This document shows, piece by piece, positions 16,979 through 26,009 of a DNA stretch of 64,000 nt (positions are counted from its first letter, which is position 1; each line of letters begins with the position of its first letter). The translations under genes were made by a program, and so were the position numbers. Under the pieces are notes generated by a model. The model saw only the letters and a list, made by a program, of their open reading frames with translations, had not been told where the DNA came from and searched no databases. This DNA is from Rugosimonospora acidiphila (GTDB lineage: Bacteria; Actinomycetota; Actinomycetes; Mycobacteriales; Micromonosporaceae): NCBI RefSeq assembly GCF_039543385.1, contig NZ_BAABJQ010000031.1, positions 1 to 64,000 on the forward strand, written 5' to 3'.

Positions 16979-17737
16979 TCAGTCCTGATAGGACGGTAGC
17001 CGCAGCGGCGCCACGTCCGCCTCGCGCGGCGGGGTAAGCGCGGTCACTACGGCGAATCCGGCCGCCAACAGCGCGGTGTCCGTGTCCGGATCGGGTGCCT
17101 CGCCGGCCTCGCCGACGGCCGCCTCGACCTCGCCCACGCCCTCCTCGGTGATGCGCGTCTGCACCGCGCCGAACGAGGCCAGCCGCGCCTCGCGCAACCC
17201 CCGCACCTGTTCGCGGGGCAGGTTGGGCACGTTGAGGTTCATCGCGAACTGGTCGGACAGCAGCGGCAGCAGCCGGCCGGCCAGCCGTGCGGCGGTCTCC
17301 CAGTACGCCCGCTCGCCGGGCCCGCCGGCCAGGTCCAGCGATACGGCCAGCGCCGCCCGGCCGTGCGCGGCGCCGGTCAGCGCGGCGCCGACGGTACCCG
17401 AGTGCAGCACCGACCGCCCGGTGTTGGAGCCCCGGTTGATGCCGGCGAGCACCACATCGGGCGGCGGCCCGAAGGCGCCGCGGGTGGCGCTGAGGACGAT
17501 GAACGCGGGTGGCGCGTCGACCGCGAAGACGGGTACCTCGGCCAGACCGTCCAGTTCGCGCGGTGCCACCGGTACCTTGCCGTCCCGTTCCATGATGGCG
17601 ATCGACGCGCTGCTGCCGCTGGACTCCGACATCGGGGCGGCGACCACCACGTCCAGCCCCGCGTTCCGTGCGGCGATCGCGAGCTGGCGCACCCCTTCGG
17701 CGGCTATCCCGTCGTCGTTGGTGATCAGGGCGCGCAT
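16979..17737 (-). CDS. surE: 5'/3'-nucleotidase SurE
   Basis: 252 residues from ATG 17737, which has a G-rich site (GGGGGTGG) upstream and opens with MRALITNDDG, the metal-binding N-terminus of SurE (Asp pair NDDG). Later motifs are APMSESSGSSASI, the Asn-containing GINRGSNTG and SGTVGAA. SurE removes phosphate from nucleoside monophosphates and acts in stationary-phase survival. It lies 82 bases downstream of the PfkB kinase on the same strand. The frame stays open upstream but that part has no SurE similarity. Confidence 0.92.
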   Translation of the reverse strand: MRALITNDDGIAAEGVRQLAIAARNAGLDVVVAAPMSESSGSSASIAIMERDGKVPVAPRELDGLAEVPVFAVDAPPAFIVLSATRGAFGPPPDVVLAGINRGSNTGRSVLHSGTVGAALTGAAHGRAALAVSLDLAGGPGERAYWETAARLAGRLLPLLSDQFAMNLNVPNLPREQVRGLREARLASFGAVQTRITEEGVGEVEAAVGEAGEAPDPDTDTALLAAGFAVVTALTPPREADVAPLRLPSYQD

Positions 17738-17819
17738 CGCCACCCCCGGGGCGGCCGGTATTCCCGCCGGCCGGCGCGACTCCGGCTCGCTGCGCCCCCG
17801 GGCTCGCCCAGTCCGGCCG

Positions 17820-18812
17820 TCACGGCAGCTCGATCCGCTCGGCCAGATCCTGGGTGCTGGTTCGGATTTCTGGCCGCTCCGAGGCGCCACGGACCTGGTC
17901 GGCGGCGTTGCCGATCGGCACCAGCCTGACCCGTTCACGCAGCTGCCGCACCGCGGACCGCTCGCCGGTACCCAGGCCGTGCCGGGTCACGTTCAGCGCG
18001 CCGGCCGCCGCGCCGCAGCGCACCGCCTCAATGCCGGTCTCCCCCGAGGCGAGCGCCGCCGCCAGGCCGGCGGTCAGCGAATCCCCGGCGCCACGCGCGT
18101 CGGCCGCCTCCAGGCTGGGCGTGATCACCTCGTAGATGACGTCGCCGATGAGCGCCACGGCCGGCCGCTGCGCGCGGGTCACCACCACCGTCTTGGCCCC
18201 CGCCGCCCGCAGCCGGCAGACCGACGTCATCAGGGAGTCGATGTCGGTGCCGACGCCGAGGTCCTCGTGGCTCACCCGCACCATGTACGGCTGCCCCGCC
18301 AGCACCGCGTCCAGGTGCTCCCCGGACAGGTCCGCCACCACCCGCCGCCCGTTCTGACCCAGGTCGATGGCCAGCCGCCGGAACGTGTCGGGCGGCACCA
18401 CGGTGGGGTGCGCCGCACCGCTGAGCACGCACAGATCTGCCGCCAGCCCCTCGGCCAGCGTCCTGCCGTACAACTCGTCGAGTTCGTGCCGGGACAGTGG
18501 CTCGCCGGCCACCTCGGCGACGTCCACCCGGGAGCCGCTGCGCCGGTCGTGCACGTAAGCCCCATTGCGCGAGTGCCCGTAGACCGCCCGGACGGTGATC
18601 CCCTCCGACGCGATCAGCGGTTCGAGCACCCGCCCCACCTCGCCACCGAAGGCCGCGCACAGGACGACCGGCACGCCGAGGGCGGCGATCATCCGGGCCT
18701 GCCACACGCCCTGGCCGCCCGGGTGTAGGTGGATCTCCTGCCCCTCGCCACGCCGCTCGATAGTTACCGTGAGTTGCGGCGCTGGCGCGAAGACCATGAC
18801 GGAACCGCTCAC
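17820..18812 (-). CDS. PfkB-family carbohydrate kinase (1-phosphofructokinase-like)
   Basis: 330 residues from GTG 18812, preceded by AAAGG/AGGGA; longer in-frame extensions lack similarity. The N-terminus MVFAPAPQLTVTI followed by HPGGQGVWQARMIAALG matches the sugar-phosphate-binding GGKGxN region of the LacC/FruK branch of PfkB kinases. The anion-hole and catalytic base motif is ARGAGDSLTAGLAAAL, where the conserved Asp is the catalytic residue. Family members phosphorylate sugars or sugar phosphates with ATP. The substrate is not predictable here. It is probably transcribed with surE. Confidence 0.88.
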   Translation of the reverse strand: MSGSVMVFAPAPQLTVTIERRGEGQEIHLHPGGQGVWQARMIAALGVPVVLCAAFGGEVGRVLEPLIASEGITVRAVYGHSRNGAYVHDRRSGSRVDVAEVAGEPLSRHELDELYGRTLAEGLAADLCVLSGAAHPTVVPPDTFRRLAIDLGQNGRRVVADLSGEHLDAVLAGQPYMVRVSHEDLGVGTDIDSLMTSVCRLRAAGAKTVVVTRAQRPAVALIGDVIYEVITPSLEAADARGAGDSLTAGLAAALASGETGIEAVRCGAAAGALNVTRHGLGTGERSAVRQLRERVRLVPIGNAADQVRGASERPEIRTSTQDLAERIELP

Positions 18813-19075
18813 TCCCTGACCTTTCCCTGGCGCCGCCCTCCTAACCTGACCCTTCGCCACCATCCGGCGCCGCCGGGGGTTTCGCCCCTTCCCACCGCGC
18901 GGAAGCCATCCCTGCCCGTTTCGGCGACGGCCGGCCCGAAATGGCATGCGTGTCCGATGCCGACCGGGGGCGGCGACTCGGGGCGAGATGCCCGACGGCG
19001 GGTCCGCGGCCCGGCCGGCACCATTGCTGTCCACAAAGGACGCGGCTGGACGAGCGGCGGTTACGTCGCCGGGGG

Positions 19076-19798
19076 TCAGTCGAAGAACCGGGCGAGATGC
19101 GAGGACTGCGGCCCCGGCTCGCCGTCGGCCAGCGGGGTGAGGTCGGCGAACACGCTCGCGCCGTCGCACGCCGCGTGCAGCGGGTACCAGCGCGGTGACC
19201 CGTCATGCCGGTCGCAGATCCCCTTGATGGTCTGCACGTCCAGGTACCGCACGTGGGTCGGGTCCGCCACCGCGTTGACGAACCGCCACCACGGGCTGAT
19301 CACGTGCAGCATGCCGCCCGGCCGCAGCACCCGATGAACATCGTCGATGAGGGACAGGAAGTCGATGAGGTGCTCCAGTACGTGGACGGTGAACACCGCG
19401 TCGACCGAATGGTCGGCCGCCGGTACGCCCTCGCGCAGATCCGACACGATGTCCACGGCCGGCGTCGGGTAACGGTCCACCCCGATGTTGCTCGGGTACT
19501 GCTTGGTCCGGCCGCAGCCCAGATCGAGGATGCTCGGCTCGCGGCCGGACACCCGTACCCGCGACCAGACCCCGTACACCCCGTCGATGCGGCCCACCAG
19601 GTCTCGCACCAGGCGCAGCAGGCGGTCGTCGGGCACGTCGCCGGTCAGGTGCGCCACGCCCCGGTCGAAGCGCACCTGCACGGAGACGCCGCGCAGCCGG
19701 TCGTCGTGGCCGAAGAGGTCCAGTGCCGCCTCCGTCAGGTACCGGTCGAGCAGCGCCCACCGGCCGGTCGACACTGCCGTGTGCTCTGTCACCACCAC
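19076..19798 (-). CDS. BON domain fused to a SAM-dependent methyltransferase
   Basis: 240 residues from GTG 19798, preceded by GGGAGG at 8 bases; ATG 19849 would add 17 residues. Residues about 33-82 form a BON domain (VSVQVRFDRGVAHLTGDVPDD, with the central Gly and the D-x-V-x-G-V repeat), a small phospholipid- or ligand-binding fold usually found in envelope proteins. Residues about 86-220 are a class I methyltransferase with motif I ILDLGCGRTKQYP, acidic VDIVSDLREG and HVLEHL, as in the Methyltransf_11 group. No signal peptide is seen, so it is cytoplasmic. Substrate unknown. The fusion of the two domains is unusual. Confidence 0.85.
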   Translation of the reverse strand: MVVTEHTAVSTGRWALLDRYLTEAALDLFGHDDRLRGVSVQVRFDRGVAHLTGDVPDDRLLRLVRDLVGRIDGVYGVWSRVRVSGREPSILDLGCGRTKQYPSNIGVDRYPTPAVDIVSDLREGVPAADHSVDAVFTVHVLEHLIDFLSLIDDVHRVLRPGGMLHVISPWWRFVNAVADPTHVRYLDVQTIKGICDRHDGSPRWYPLHAACDGASVFADLTPLADGEPGPQSSHLARFFD

Positions 19799-19985
19799 TG
19801 CCGGCACCTCCCAGTCGGCAGGCGCGTTACCCCGGCGCGCGGGCTTCACACCGGGACCACGGCGCGCCGCCCGCGCGCCACGCCGGGAAATCTCGCCCCG
19901 CTCTGAGCCCGCGACCGCGATGCGGAGTCTCGGCCCCCTTCCCGATCGGGACGGAGGCCGAGACTGGTGCCGGGGCGGCGCCCGG

Positions 19986-22085
19986 CTACCCCGCGGCCCC
20001 CGCGATCGCGGCCGACGGTGGCTGGAAGTTGACCACTGGTTGCCCGGTCAACGCCGTGTTCAGCGTGTGCGCGACGGCGCTGTTCACGCTGGACGACACC
20101 CCCTCACCAGCAAGATCGCTGGGGTTGTCCGGGTCCGCCGCGATCGCCGCCGCCGCCAACTGCGGCGTCACCCCGACGAAGGTTTCGGTCGCGTTGTTCT
20201 CGGTGCTGCCCGTCTTCCCGGCGATGGGCCGGCCGCCCATGATCGATCCCACCTCCGGCGCCGTGCCGCCGTCGCAGCGGCCGAACGCCGACTGCTCGCC
20301 GACCGGGCAGCGGGCGGCGTCCAGCGCCGCCCGGGCGATGTCCGGAGCGACCGCCGGCCGGCAGTTCGGATTGGCCGCGGCCATCGAGGCGCCACCCGCG
20401 TCCTTGATGGACAGCACCGGCAACGGATCGCAGTACCGGCCGTCCGCCCCGACCGCGGCGTAGGCGTTGGCGAGGTCCAGCGGGGTCGTGTCGGCCACGC
20501 CGAGGGTGAAGGAGCCCCAGTTGATGGCCTTGACCCCGGCCAGTTCGGCGTCCGCCGGCGCCCGGAAGGTGATGCCCAGCCGCTGCGCCATGGCCACCGC
20601 CTGCTCCGGCCCGATCTGCTCCTCCAGCCAGACGAAGTACGTGTTGACCGAGCGCCCGAACCCGTTCCACATGGTCCGCGGCCCATCCATCCACGACGGG
20701 TTGTCGTTACCCGGGCACCAGTACCCATTGCAGCTGCTCGAACCGTTCGCATACCACTTGGTCTGCAGCTTGGCCGGCGAGTTGAACTCGGTCGACAGCG
20801 TCTTGCCGCTCTCCAACGCCGCCAGCATGGTGAACATCTTGAACGTCGACCCGGACGGATAGCCCTGGATGCCGCCGTCGCCGCCGATGAACTGCGCGGT
20901 GCTGTTGGGATAGCTGACGCCGCCCGGGTTCGGATCGAGCGAGTAGTGCCGGTTGACCGCCATCGCCGCGATCCGACCGGTACCGGGCTGCACCACGGCC
21001 AGCGGTAGCGCCATCGGGCTGCCGTACCCGTAGACCGACAGCGAGTTACTCAGCGCGCTCGCCTGGGTCTTCGGGTCCATCGACGTGACGATGGTGTACC
21101 CGCCTTCCTTGAGCGCGTCCTCCCGGTCCTGCACCGTCTGGCCGAACTCCGGCTGGTTGGCCCACCACTGGGTCAGGTAGTCGCAGAAGTAGCCCCAGTC
21201 GTTGTGCTGCTTCGGCACCGCCGTGCAGTTGTTCGGCAGCACGCTGACCTTGATGTCGACCGGAGCCTTGTCCGCGGCCGCCGCCTGCGCGGGCGTGATC
21301 ACCTTCATCTTGGCCATCGCGCCGAGCACGTACGTGCGGCGGGCCAGCGCCGCGTTGCGGTCGCCGAACGCCGGGTTGTCCACGTCCGGAGACTGCACGA
21401 TCCCAGCCAGCAGGGCGGCCTCCGGCAGGGTGAGCTGGCCCGGCGCCTTGCTGAAGTAGGACCGGCTGGCCGCGTCGATGCCGTACGCGCCGTTGCCGAA
21501 GTATGCGATGTTCAGGTACCGGCGCAGAATCTCCTGTTTGGAGAACTTCTTGTCCAGGGAGATCGCGTACCGCATCTCGGTTATCTTGCGGCCCGCGTTG
21601 TTGGCCGTGGCGTCCACCCGCCGCTGTGGCGACAGGTTCGGATCCTCCTTGAGCACGTTGCGCACGTACTGCATGGTCAGCGTCGAGGCGCCCTGCTGCG
21701 CGTTGCCGCCCTGGCCGTTGGACACGAACGCCCGGATAACGCTGCGCAGGTCCACGCCGCCGTGCTGGTAGAACCGGGTGTCCTCGGACGCGACGATCGC
21801 CTTCTGCATCCATGGGGAGATAGCGCTCAGGGAGACATCGCTGCGCCGTTCATCGTAAAAGTTCGTGATCAGCGTTTTGCCGTCGTTGGCGTAGACCCGG
21901 GTGATCTGGGCGTTCTGCGGGATATGCAGATCATCGGGTGGATGATTGTAGATATAGGTGACTCGGTTGACGATCAGACCGCCGAGCCCCACCGCCGGAA
22001 ACGCGGCTACCGCCAGCGCGGCGCCGGAGAGTATGCCGGAAACGGCCAGACGAGACAGCTTGCCGCTGAAAAAACGATCGAACAC
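19986..22085 (-). CDS. Class A penicillin-binding protein (transglycosylase/transpeptidase)
   Basis: 699 residues. One N-terminal membrane helix (about 15-38) places the bulk outside. The glycosyltransferase 51 domain (about 75-250) has the catalytic Glu101 in SEDTRFYQHGG, plus QGASTLTMQ and KITEMRYAISLDKKFSKQEIL. The transpeptidase domain (about 330-650) has SxxK (Ser413-Lys416 in GSTFK), SxN (479-481) and KTG (624-626). It polymerises lipid II and cross-links peptidoglycan. No PASTA domain is present; the C-terminus ends in a short Ala/Pro-rich tail. GTG 22085 has no strong ribosome site. Inverted repeats lie just upstream. Confidence 0.95.
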   Translation of the reverse strand: MFDRFFSGKLSRLAVSGILSGAALAVAAFPAVGLGGLIVNRVTYIYNHPPDDLHIPQNAQITRVYANDGKTLITNFYDERRSDVSLSAISPWMQKAIVASEDTRFYQHGGVDLRSVIRAFVSNGQGGNAQQGASTLTMQYVRNVLKEDPNLSPQRRVDATANNAGRKITEMRYAISLDKKFSKQEILRRYLNIAYFGNGAYGIDAASRSYFSKAPGQLTLPEAALLAGIVQSPDVDNPAFGDRNAALARRTYVLGAMAKMKVITPAQAAAADKAPVDIKVSVLPNNCTAVPKQHNDWGYFCDYLTQWWANQPEFGQTVQDREDALKEGGYTIVTSMDPKTQASALSNSLSVYGYGSPMALPLAVVQPGTGRIAAMAVNRHYSLDPNPGGVSYPNSTAQFIGGDGGIQGYPSGSTFKMFTMLAALESGKTLSTEFNSPAKLQTKWYANGSSSCNGYWCPGNDNPSWMDGPRTMWNGFGRSVNTYFVWLEEQIGPEQAVAMAQRLGITFRAPADAELAGVKAINWGSFTLGVADTTPLDLANAYAAVGADGRYCDPLPVLSIKDAGGASMAAANPNCRPAVAPDIARAALDAARCPVGEQSAFGRCDGGTAPEVGSIMGGRPIAGKTGSTENNATETFVGVTPQLAAAAIAADPDNPSDLAGEGVSSSVNSAVAHTLNTALTGQPVVNFQPPSAAIAGAAG

Positions 22086-22103
22086 GCAAAAGATCGTTCA
22101 CGG

Positions 22104-22137
22104 GACCCGGGTGAACCCGGGTCACCTGCACGAGGTG
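22104..22137. promoter_or_regulatory. Two adjacent inverted repeats upstream of the PBP gene
   Basis: GACCCGGGT and ACCCGGGTC are separated by only 2 bases (22104-22123), directly followed by CACCT-N5-AGGTG (22123-22137). Lying 18-52 bases before the GTG start, they are placed to act as an operator or as a leader structure for the PBP gene. Confidence 0.5.
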
Positions 22138-22156
22138 ACTTTGCGCCGGCGTAGCT

Positions 22157-22169
22157 GTCCACATTGGAC
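22157..22169. repeat. GTCCA-N3-TGGAC palindrome
   Basis: GTCCACATTGGAC; the only exact copy of this motif that lies outside a gene. Confidence 0.7.
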
Positions 22170-23091
22170 GGTCTCAGCGGGGACCGGGCGAGCCGGCGGC
22201 GGAAGTGATCGGATCACCCGGCACGCCAAGCCCGGGGGCGCACTCGTCACCGCGCGGGCATCAACGGCGCCCGGTCGATTCCGGGAGAGAGATTCGCGGA
22301 AAAGGGGTGCAGGGAAAGATCGACATGTATCATATCCTCTGGTGCGGCCGGCGTCCCCCCGTGCGCTCGGCCGCACCACCAGCATCGGCGCCCTCGGCCA
22401 CCGATCGCCCCGGTCCAACGACGGGGCTCCGCAGCGGGGTCGCACCCGAGTGCGACGGGTCGCGCGGCATACGCCCCGCAGCTGAGTCGCCGCCGTGGAA
22501 CCGGGTCCACCCACGATGGTCCGCCATCAAAGACGCGCCTGGAGCGCTACTCCCGGCCCGGCCTCCGGTGACCACTCCCCTGGCGGCCGTGCGGAGCGGT
22601 TAACCGACAAGCCGACCCGGCAATCAAATCCGGCGCGTCTTCCCCCGTAGATGACCACCGCGAGTTCTCGGCGGACTTCCGGCCATCGCATGCGGCATTG
22701 GATGCTCCGACGTTTGGCCCAACCGGACGTGATCATACGCAGCAGCCGCGCAACGGTGTCAATGGCTTTAGTCAGGGCCGGCGGTGTTGCGAATCGGACC
22801 GAACATTTCTCGGCGGCACAGCGCCGGCCGGGCGGGTTCGGCCGGCGGCGAGGCGCCAGACGAACGCGGGGAAACGCCGTAAATCCGACCCGCCACGGGG
22901 GCTCCGGACCCGCTGGCGCGGACCGCAGCGGGCCCACCGGGCCACATTCGGATGACGGACAAACACTTAGTCACCTGGCCGACAAACCCGCCCTCGATTC
23001 CGCGGTATTCGCCCGAGCGCAATTCGACAAGCGCGGCTACGGCCGGTGAAGTTCCCGCGCACACCGCCGGTTCGCGCACCGACCACGGCGC

Positions 23092-24063
23092 TCAGAGCCA
23101 GCCGCGCCGCTTGAAGACGACGAACAGCGTGGCCGCGAGTACCAGGATGATCACGAGCGACGAGATGACGCCCGACACGTGGCCGAACCCGGGGTAGGGC
23201 ACGTTCTCCCCGTAGAAGCCGGTGACCGCGGTCGGCACCGCGATGATCGCCGCCCAGCTGGTGACCTGCTTCATGATCGTGTTGACCCGATTGCCCCGCA
23301 GGGTGAGGTGGGTCTCCAGAACGTTGCTGATCAGGTCGCGGAGGGACTCCGTCCACTCCGACGCGCGCAGCACGTGATCGTAGACATCCTGGAAGTACGG
23401 TGTCATCGCGTCATCGACGATCTGCAGGTCCCGGCGCATCACCGAGTTGACCACCTCCCGCATCGGAAGCACCACCCGGCGGAGGTTGACCAGCGACTTG
23501 CGCAGCTCGAACGTGCGCAGCTGGATGCCCCGGTCCTGCGGCCGGTCCTCGAACAGCCGGTCCTCCAGCGACTCAATCTCGGTATCCAGCGTCTGTACAG
23601 CCTCGAAATGGGTGTCCACCACGTAGTCCAGCAGGCCGTGCAGCAGGAAGGAGACACCGGAGGAGGCCAGGTCCCGCCCGTCATCCCACCGGGACATCAC
23701 ATCCTCGATGTCGAAGCCCGCGTCCTTCCGCACGGTGACCAGCGCGTTACGGGTGACGAACGCGTTCACCTCGTGGCCGGTCAGCTCGCCGGATTCCAGC
23801 GACAGGCTGGAGCTGTACACGGTGATGAACAGGTGGCTGGAGTAGCGGTCCAGCTTGGCCCGCTGGTGGCTGTGCAGCGCGTCCTCAACGGCCAGCGGGT
23901 GCAGCCCCAGCTCCTCGCTGATCGTCTGGAGCTGCTCCGGGCTAGGCGAGCACAGGTCGAACCAGACGGTCGCATCCGGCTCCACGATGTACTCGGAGAC
24001 GTCCTCGACCGGAAAATCCTCCCGCACGAGCTCACCGTCGCGGTAAAGCCGCGTTCGCGCCAT
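23092..24063 (-). CDS. corA: CorA-family magnesium/divalent metal transporter
   Basis: 323 residues from ATG 24063 (an in-frame GTG at 24072 is an alternative). The cytoplasmic N-terminal alpha/beta funnel (PDATVWFDLCSPSPEQL, HPLAVEDALHSHQRAKLD) is followed by the long stalk helix and two C-terminal membrane helices (about 265-285 and 297-315). Classical CorA channels carry a YGMN selectivity loop between these helices; here the loop reads GFYGENVPYPGFG, so Met is replaced by Glu, as in some divergent CorA/ZntB-like members. The basic tail FKRRGWL is normal. Magnesium is the likely substrate, but the altered loop leaves room for another divalent ion. Confidence 0.9.
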   Translation of the reverse strand: MARTRLYRDGELVREDFPVEDVSEYIVEPDATVWFDLCSPSPEQLQTISEELGLHPLAVEDALHSHQRAKLDRYSSHLFITVYSSSLSLESGELTGHEVNAFVTRNALVTVRKDAGFDIEDVMSRWDDGRDLASSGVSFLLHGLLDYVVDTHFEAVQTLDTEIESLEDRLFEDRPQDRGIQLRTFELRKSLVNLRRVVLPMREVVNSVMRRDLQIVDDAMTPYFQDVYDHVLRASEWTESLRDLISNVLETHLTLRGNRVNTIMKQVTSWAAIIAVPTAVTGFYGENVPYPGFGHVSGVISSLVIILVLAATLFVVFKRRGWL

Positions 24064-24242
24064 AGATGCCACGATATGACGGGCCGGCGGCCGGCAACCC
24101 GGGTACGAGGCGAAAGAAGTGCCGCAGACCCTCCGGGCGGGGCGGCGAGCCGTTAGTCTCTACGGGTTCGCGCGTAATCCTCGCGTTGCGGTTAGTTGTT
24201 GGTGAATTGCGGTACGTGTTCGCCAGGCTCGCGGAGGCACCG

Positions 24243-24989
24243 ATGGCCAGATCCTCACGACACATCGACTCCGACGACGGAGCCCGGCACCAGCGGCTGG
24301 TTCAGCGGCTGGCCATCGGCGGCGCGGCCGTGCTCACCCTGGTGGTTCTCGCGCTGTTCACGACCCTGATCAGGGGGGCCTCCCGGCAGTCCATCGACCC
24401 GGTCGCCGACCCTCAGGCGGTCGCCTCCGCCACGGCGAGCCCGAGCCCCTCGGCCTCGGCGTCACCGTCGCCCTCACCCTCGCCGAGCGCACCGGCCTCC
24501 CGGTCCGCGCCGCCGACACACGCACCCACGCACGCTCCTACCCGCGCGGCGACCCACGCTCCGGCGCCCGCGCACACCACCGCCAAGCCCCCATCCGGCA
24601 ACGCCAGCTACGAGAGCCAGGTGGTCACCCTGGTCAATCAGGCCCGGGCAACGGCCGGCTGCCCGGCCCTGACGGTCGACTCCCGGCTGACCACGGCCGC
24701 CCGGGGACACTCCCAGGACATGGCCACCCGCAACTACTTCGACCACAACACCCCCGACGGTGTCACCCCCTGGACCCGGATCACCGACGCCGGCTACCAC
24801 TACTCGCAGGCCGCGGAGAACATCGCCGAGGGCCAGGCCACCCCGGCCTCGGTCATGGACGCCTGGATGAACAGCCCGCCCCACAAGGCGAACATCCTCA
24901 ACTGCGCCCTGCGCAACCTCGGCGTCGGGCTGGCCTACAACTCCAGCCACACGCCGTACTGGACCCAGGACTTCGGCACGCCGCAATAG
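24243..24989 (+). CDS. CAP-domain (SCP/PR1-like) exported protein
   Basis: 248 residues from ATG 24243, with GGAGG 5 bases upstream; the frame extends further upstream without support. One membrane helix (about 24-42) acts as an uncleaved anchor or signal. A Ser/Ala/Pro linker and a Thr/His/Pro repeat (PTHAPTHAPTRAATHAP) cover about 60-120. The CAP domain fills the rest: YESQVVTLVNQARATAGC, GHSQDMATRNYFDHNTPDG, AENIAEG and MNSPPHKANILN, with the conserved His/Glu cavity residues. CAP proteins are extracellular with lipid- or carbohydrate-binding roles. Confidence 0.92.
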   Translation: MARSSRHIDSDDGARHQRLVQRLAIGGAAVLTLVVLALFTTLIRGASRQSIDPVADPQAVASATASPSPSASASPSPSPSPSAPASRSAPPTHAPTHAPTRAATHAPAPAHTTAKPPSGNASYESQVVTLVNQARATAGCPALTVDSRLTTAARGHSQDMATRNYFDHNTPDGVTPWTRITDAGYHYSQAAENIAEGQATPASVMDAWMNSPPHKANILNCALRNLGVGLAYNSSHTPYWTQDFGTPQ

Positions 24990-24996
24990 GACCCGC

Positions 24997-25962
24997 TCAG
25001 CCGGCGTAGCCGCTCAGCAGGGCCGAACGGATCGCCGGCCGGGAGCCGAACACCTGGAGGAACAGCGCCTCCCGGGCCAGCCGCTCCGGGTGGCTGCCGC
25101 GCAGCACCGCGCCGGAGCCGGTGGTCACGGCCAGCGCGGCGGTCGCCCGGATCGCCAGCGCCGAGGCGGCGGCCCGCCGCTGCGGCATGACCTCGGGCGA
25201 GCCGGTGTCCAGCGCGGCACGGCACTGCTCCAGATCCCGCCCCAGGGCCTCCGAGCCGGTCAGCCGCACGCAGCGGTCCACCACGCCGAGCGCGAGCGAA
25301 CCGTTGCCGCGCAGCCCGGCCGCGTCCCGCGCCGGCCAGTCGGCGAACGGCACCGTCATGGTCACCCGCTCATCGGGTACGAAGTGGTCGGCGAGCCGCA
25401 CCAGTACCGTCCGGCTCGCCGCCACCGCCACCAGATCCAGCGGCTCCACGCGCAGGGTCGGCCCGGTCACCGGGTCCAGCAGTGCCCAAATCACCGTCTC
25501 GTCATCCCTGGCCGCGGTGTGCAGCACATTGATCATGTCCCAGCCGGTGACCCACGGCGCCTCGCCGGTCAGCAGGTATCCGCCGGCCACCCGCCGGGCC
25601 CGCAGCCGCGCCGGTCCGGGCAGCACACCGGCCTGCGCGACGCCGGCCCGCCGGCGCCCCTCGCGCAGCGCGGGCAGCCACTCCTCGCGCAGCCCCGGGC
25701 GGGCGCTCGCGGCCACCGCCCGCACCGCGCCGTGGTGCTGAAGCCACACGAACGCCGTGGCCAGGCAGCCGCTGGCCAGCACCTCGACCACTCGGGCGAG
25801 CTGTTCCGGGCTCGCCTCGGCGGCCAGCCCGTAGAAGCCCTCGGCGGCCAGCAGGTCGAGCTGGCTCGGCGGGATCCGGTCGGCCCGATCCACCTCGGCG
25901 GCGGCCGGCCAGAGCACGTCCTCGGCCAGCTCACGAGCCCGGCGCGTGATCGTCGGTTGCAC
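24997..25962 (-). CDS. Acyl-CoA dehydrogenase-like flavoprotein
   Basis: 321 residues from GTG 25962. The N-terminal helical part (LAEDVLWPAAAEVDR, DLLAAEGFYGLAAE) and middle beta-domain (VAGGYLLTGEAPWVTGWDMINVLHTAA) fit acyl-CoA dehydrogenases, but the C-terminal helical domain is short, about 60-80 residues below the usual 380, and the catalytic Glu segment (YEGT) is missing. The family includes flavin-dependent desaturases and DszC-like monooxygenases that lack this Glu. The reaction is therefore uncertain. It converges on the CAP gene with 7 bases between the stops. Confidence 0.8.
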   Translation of the reverse strand: MQPTITRRARELAEDVLWPAAAEVDRADRIPPSQLDLLAAEGFYGLAAEASPEQLARVVEVLASGCLATAFVWLQHHGAVRAVAASARPGLREEWLPALREGRRRAGVAQAGVLPGPARLRARRVAGGYLLTGEAPWVTGWDMINVLHTAARDDETVIWALLDPVTGPTLRVEPLDLVAVAASRTVLVRLADHFVPDERVTMTVPFADWPARDAAGLRGNGSLALGVVDRCVRLTGSEALGRDLEQCRAALDTGSPEVMPQRRAAASALAIRATAALAVTTGSGAVLRGSHPERLAREALFLQVFGSRPAIRSALLSGYAG

Positions 25963-26009
25963 GCCACCACGATAGGGCCGCCGCCCGGCGGCCGGCCCGG
26001 CGAGGGCGG

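Larger units (their letters stand above)
22086..23091. other. 1-kb gene-free interval between PBP and CorA genes
   Basis: Short frames occur on both strands but none has a ribosome site, a recognisable protein or typical codon use. The PBP-proximal end contains two inverted repeats (22104-22137) and one GTCCACATTGGAC palindrome (22157-22169). The section around 22600-22760 is less GC-rich than its surroundings. No tRNA, known riboswitch or transposon sequence is apparent. As corA ends at 23092 on the minus strand, this interval is the 3' side of corA and the promoter side of the PBP gene. Confidence 0.5.

Noticed and set aside
22651..23049. Possible small gene in the gap before corA
   Set aside because: No ribosome site and an Arg/Gly-rich sequence with no pattern of conservation visible; opposite-strand frames are equally long.
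24073..24242. Cyclic di-AMP (ydaO-type) riboswitch upstream of the CAP-domain gene
   Set aside because: Such switches often precede exported wall proteins in actinobacteria, but the conserved core was not found here.
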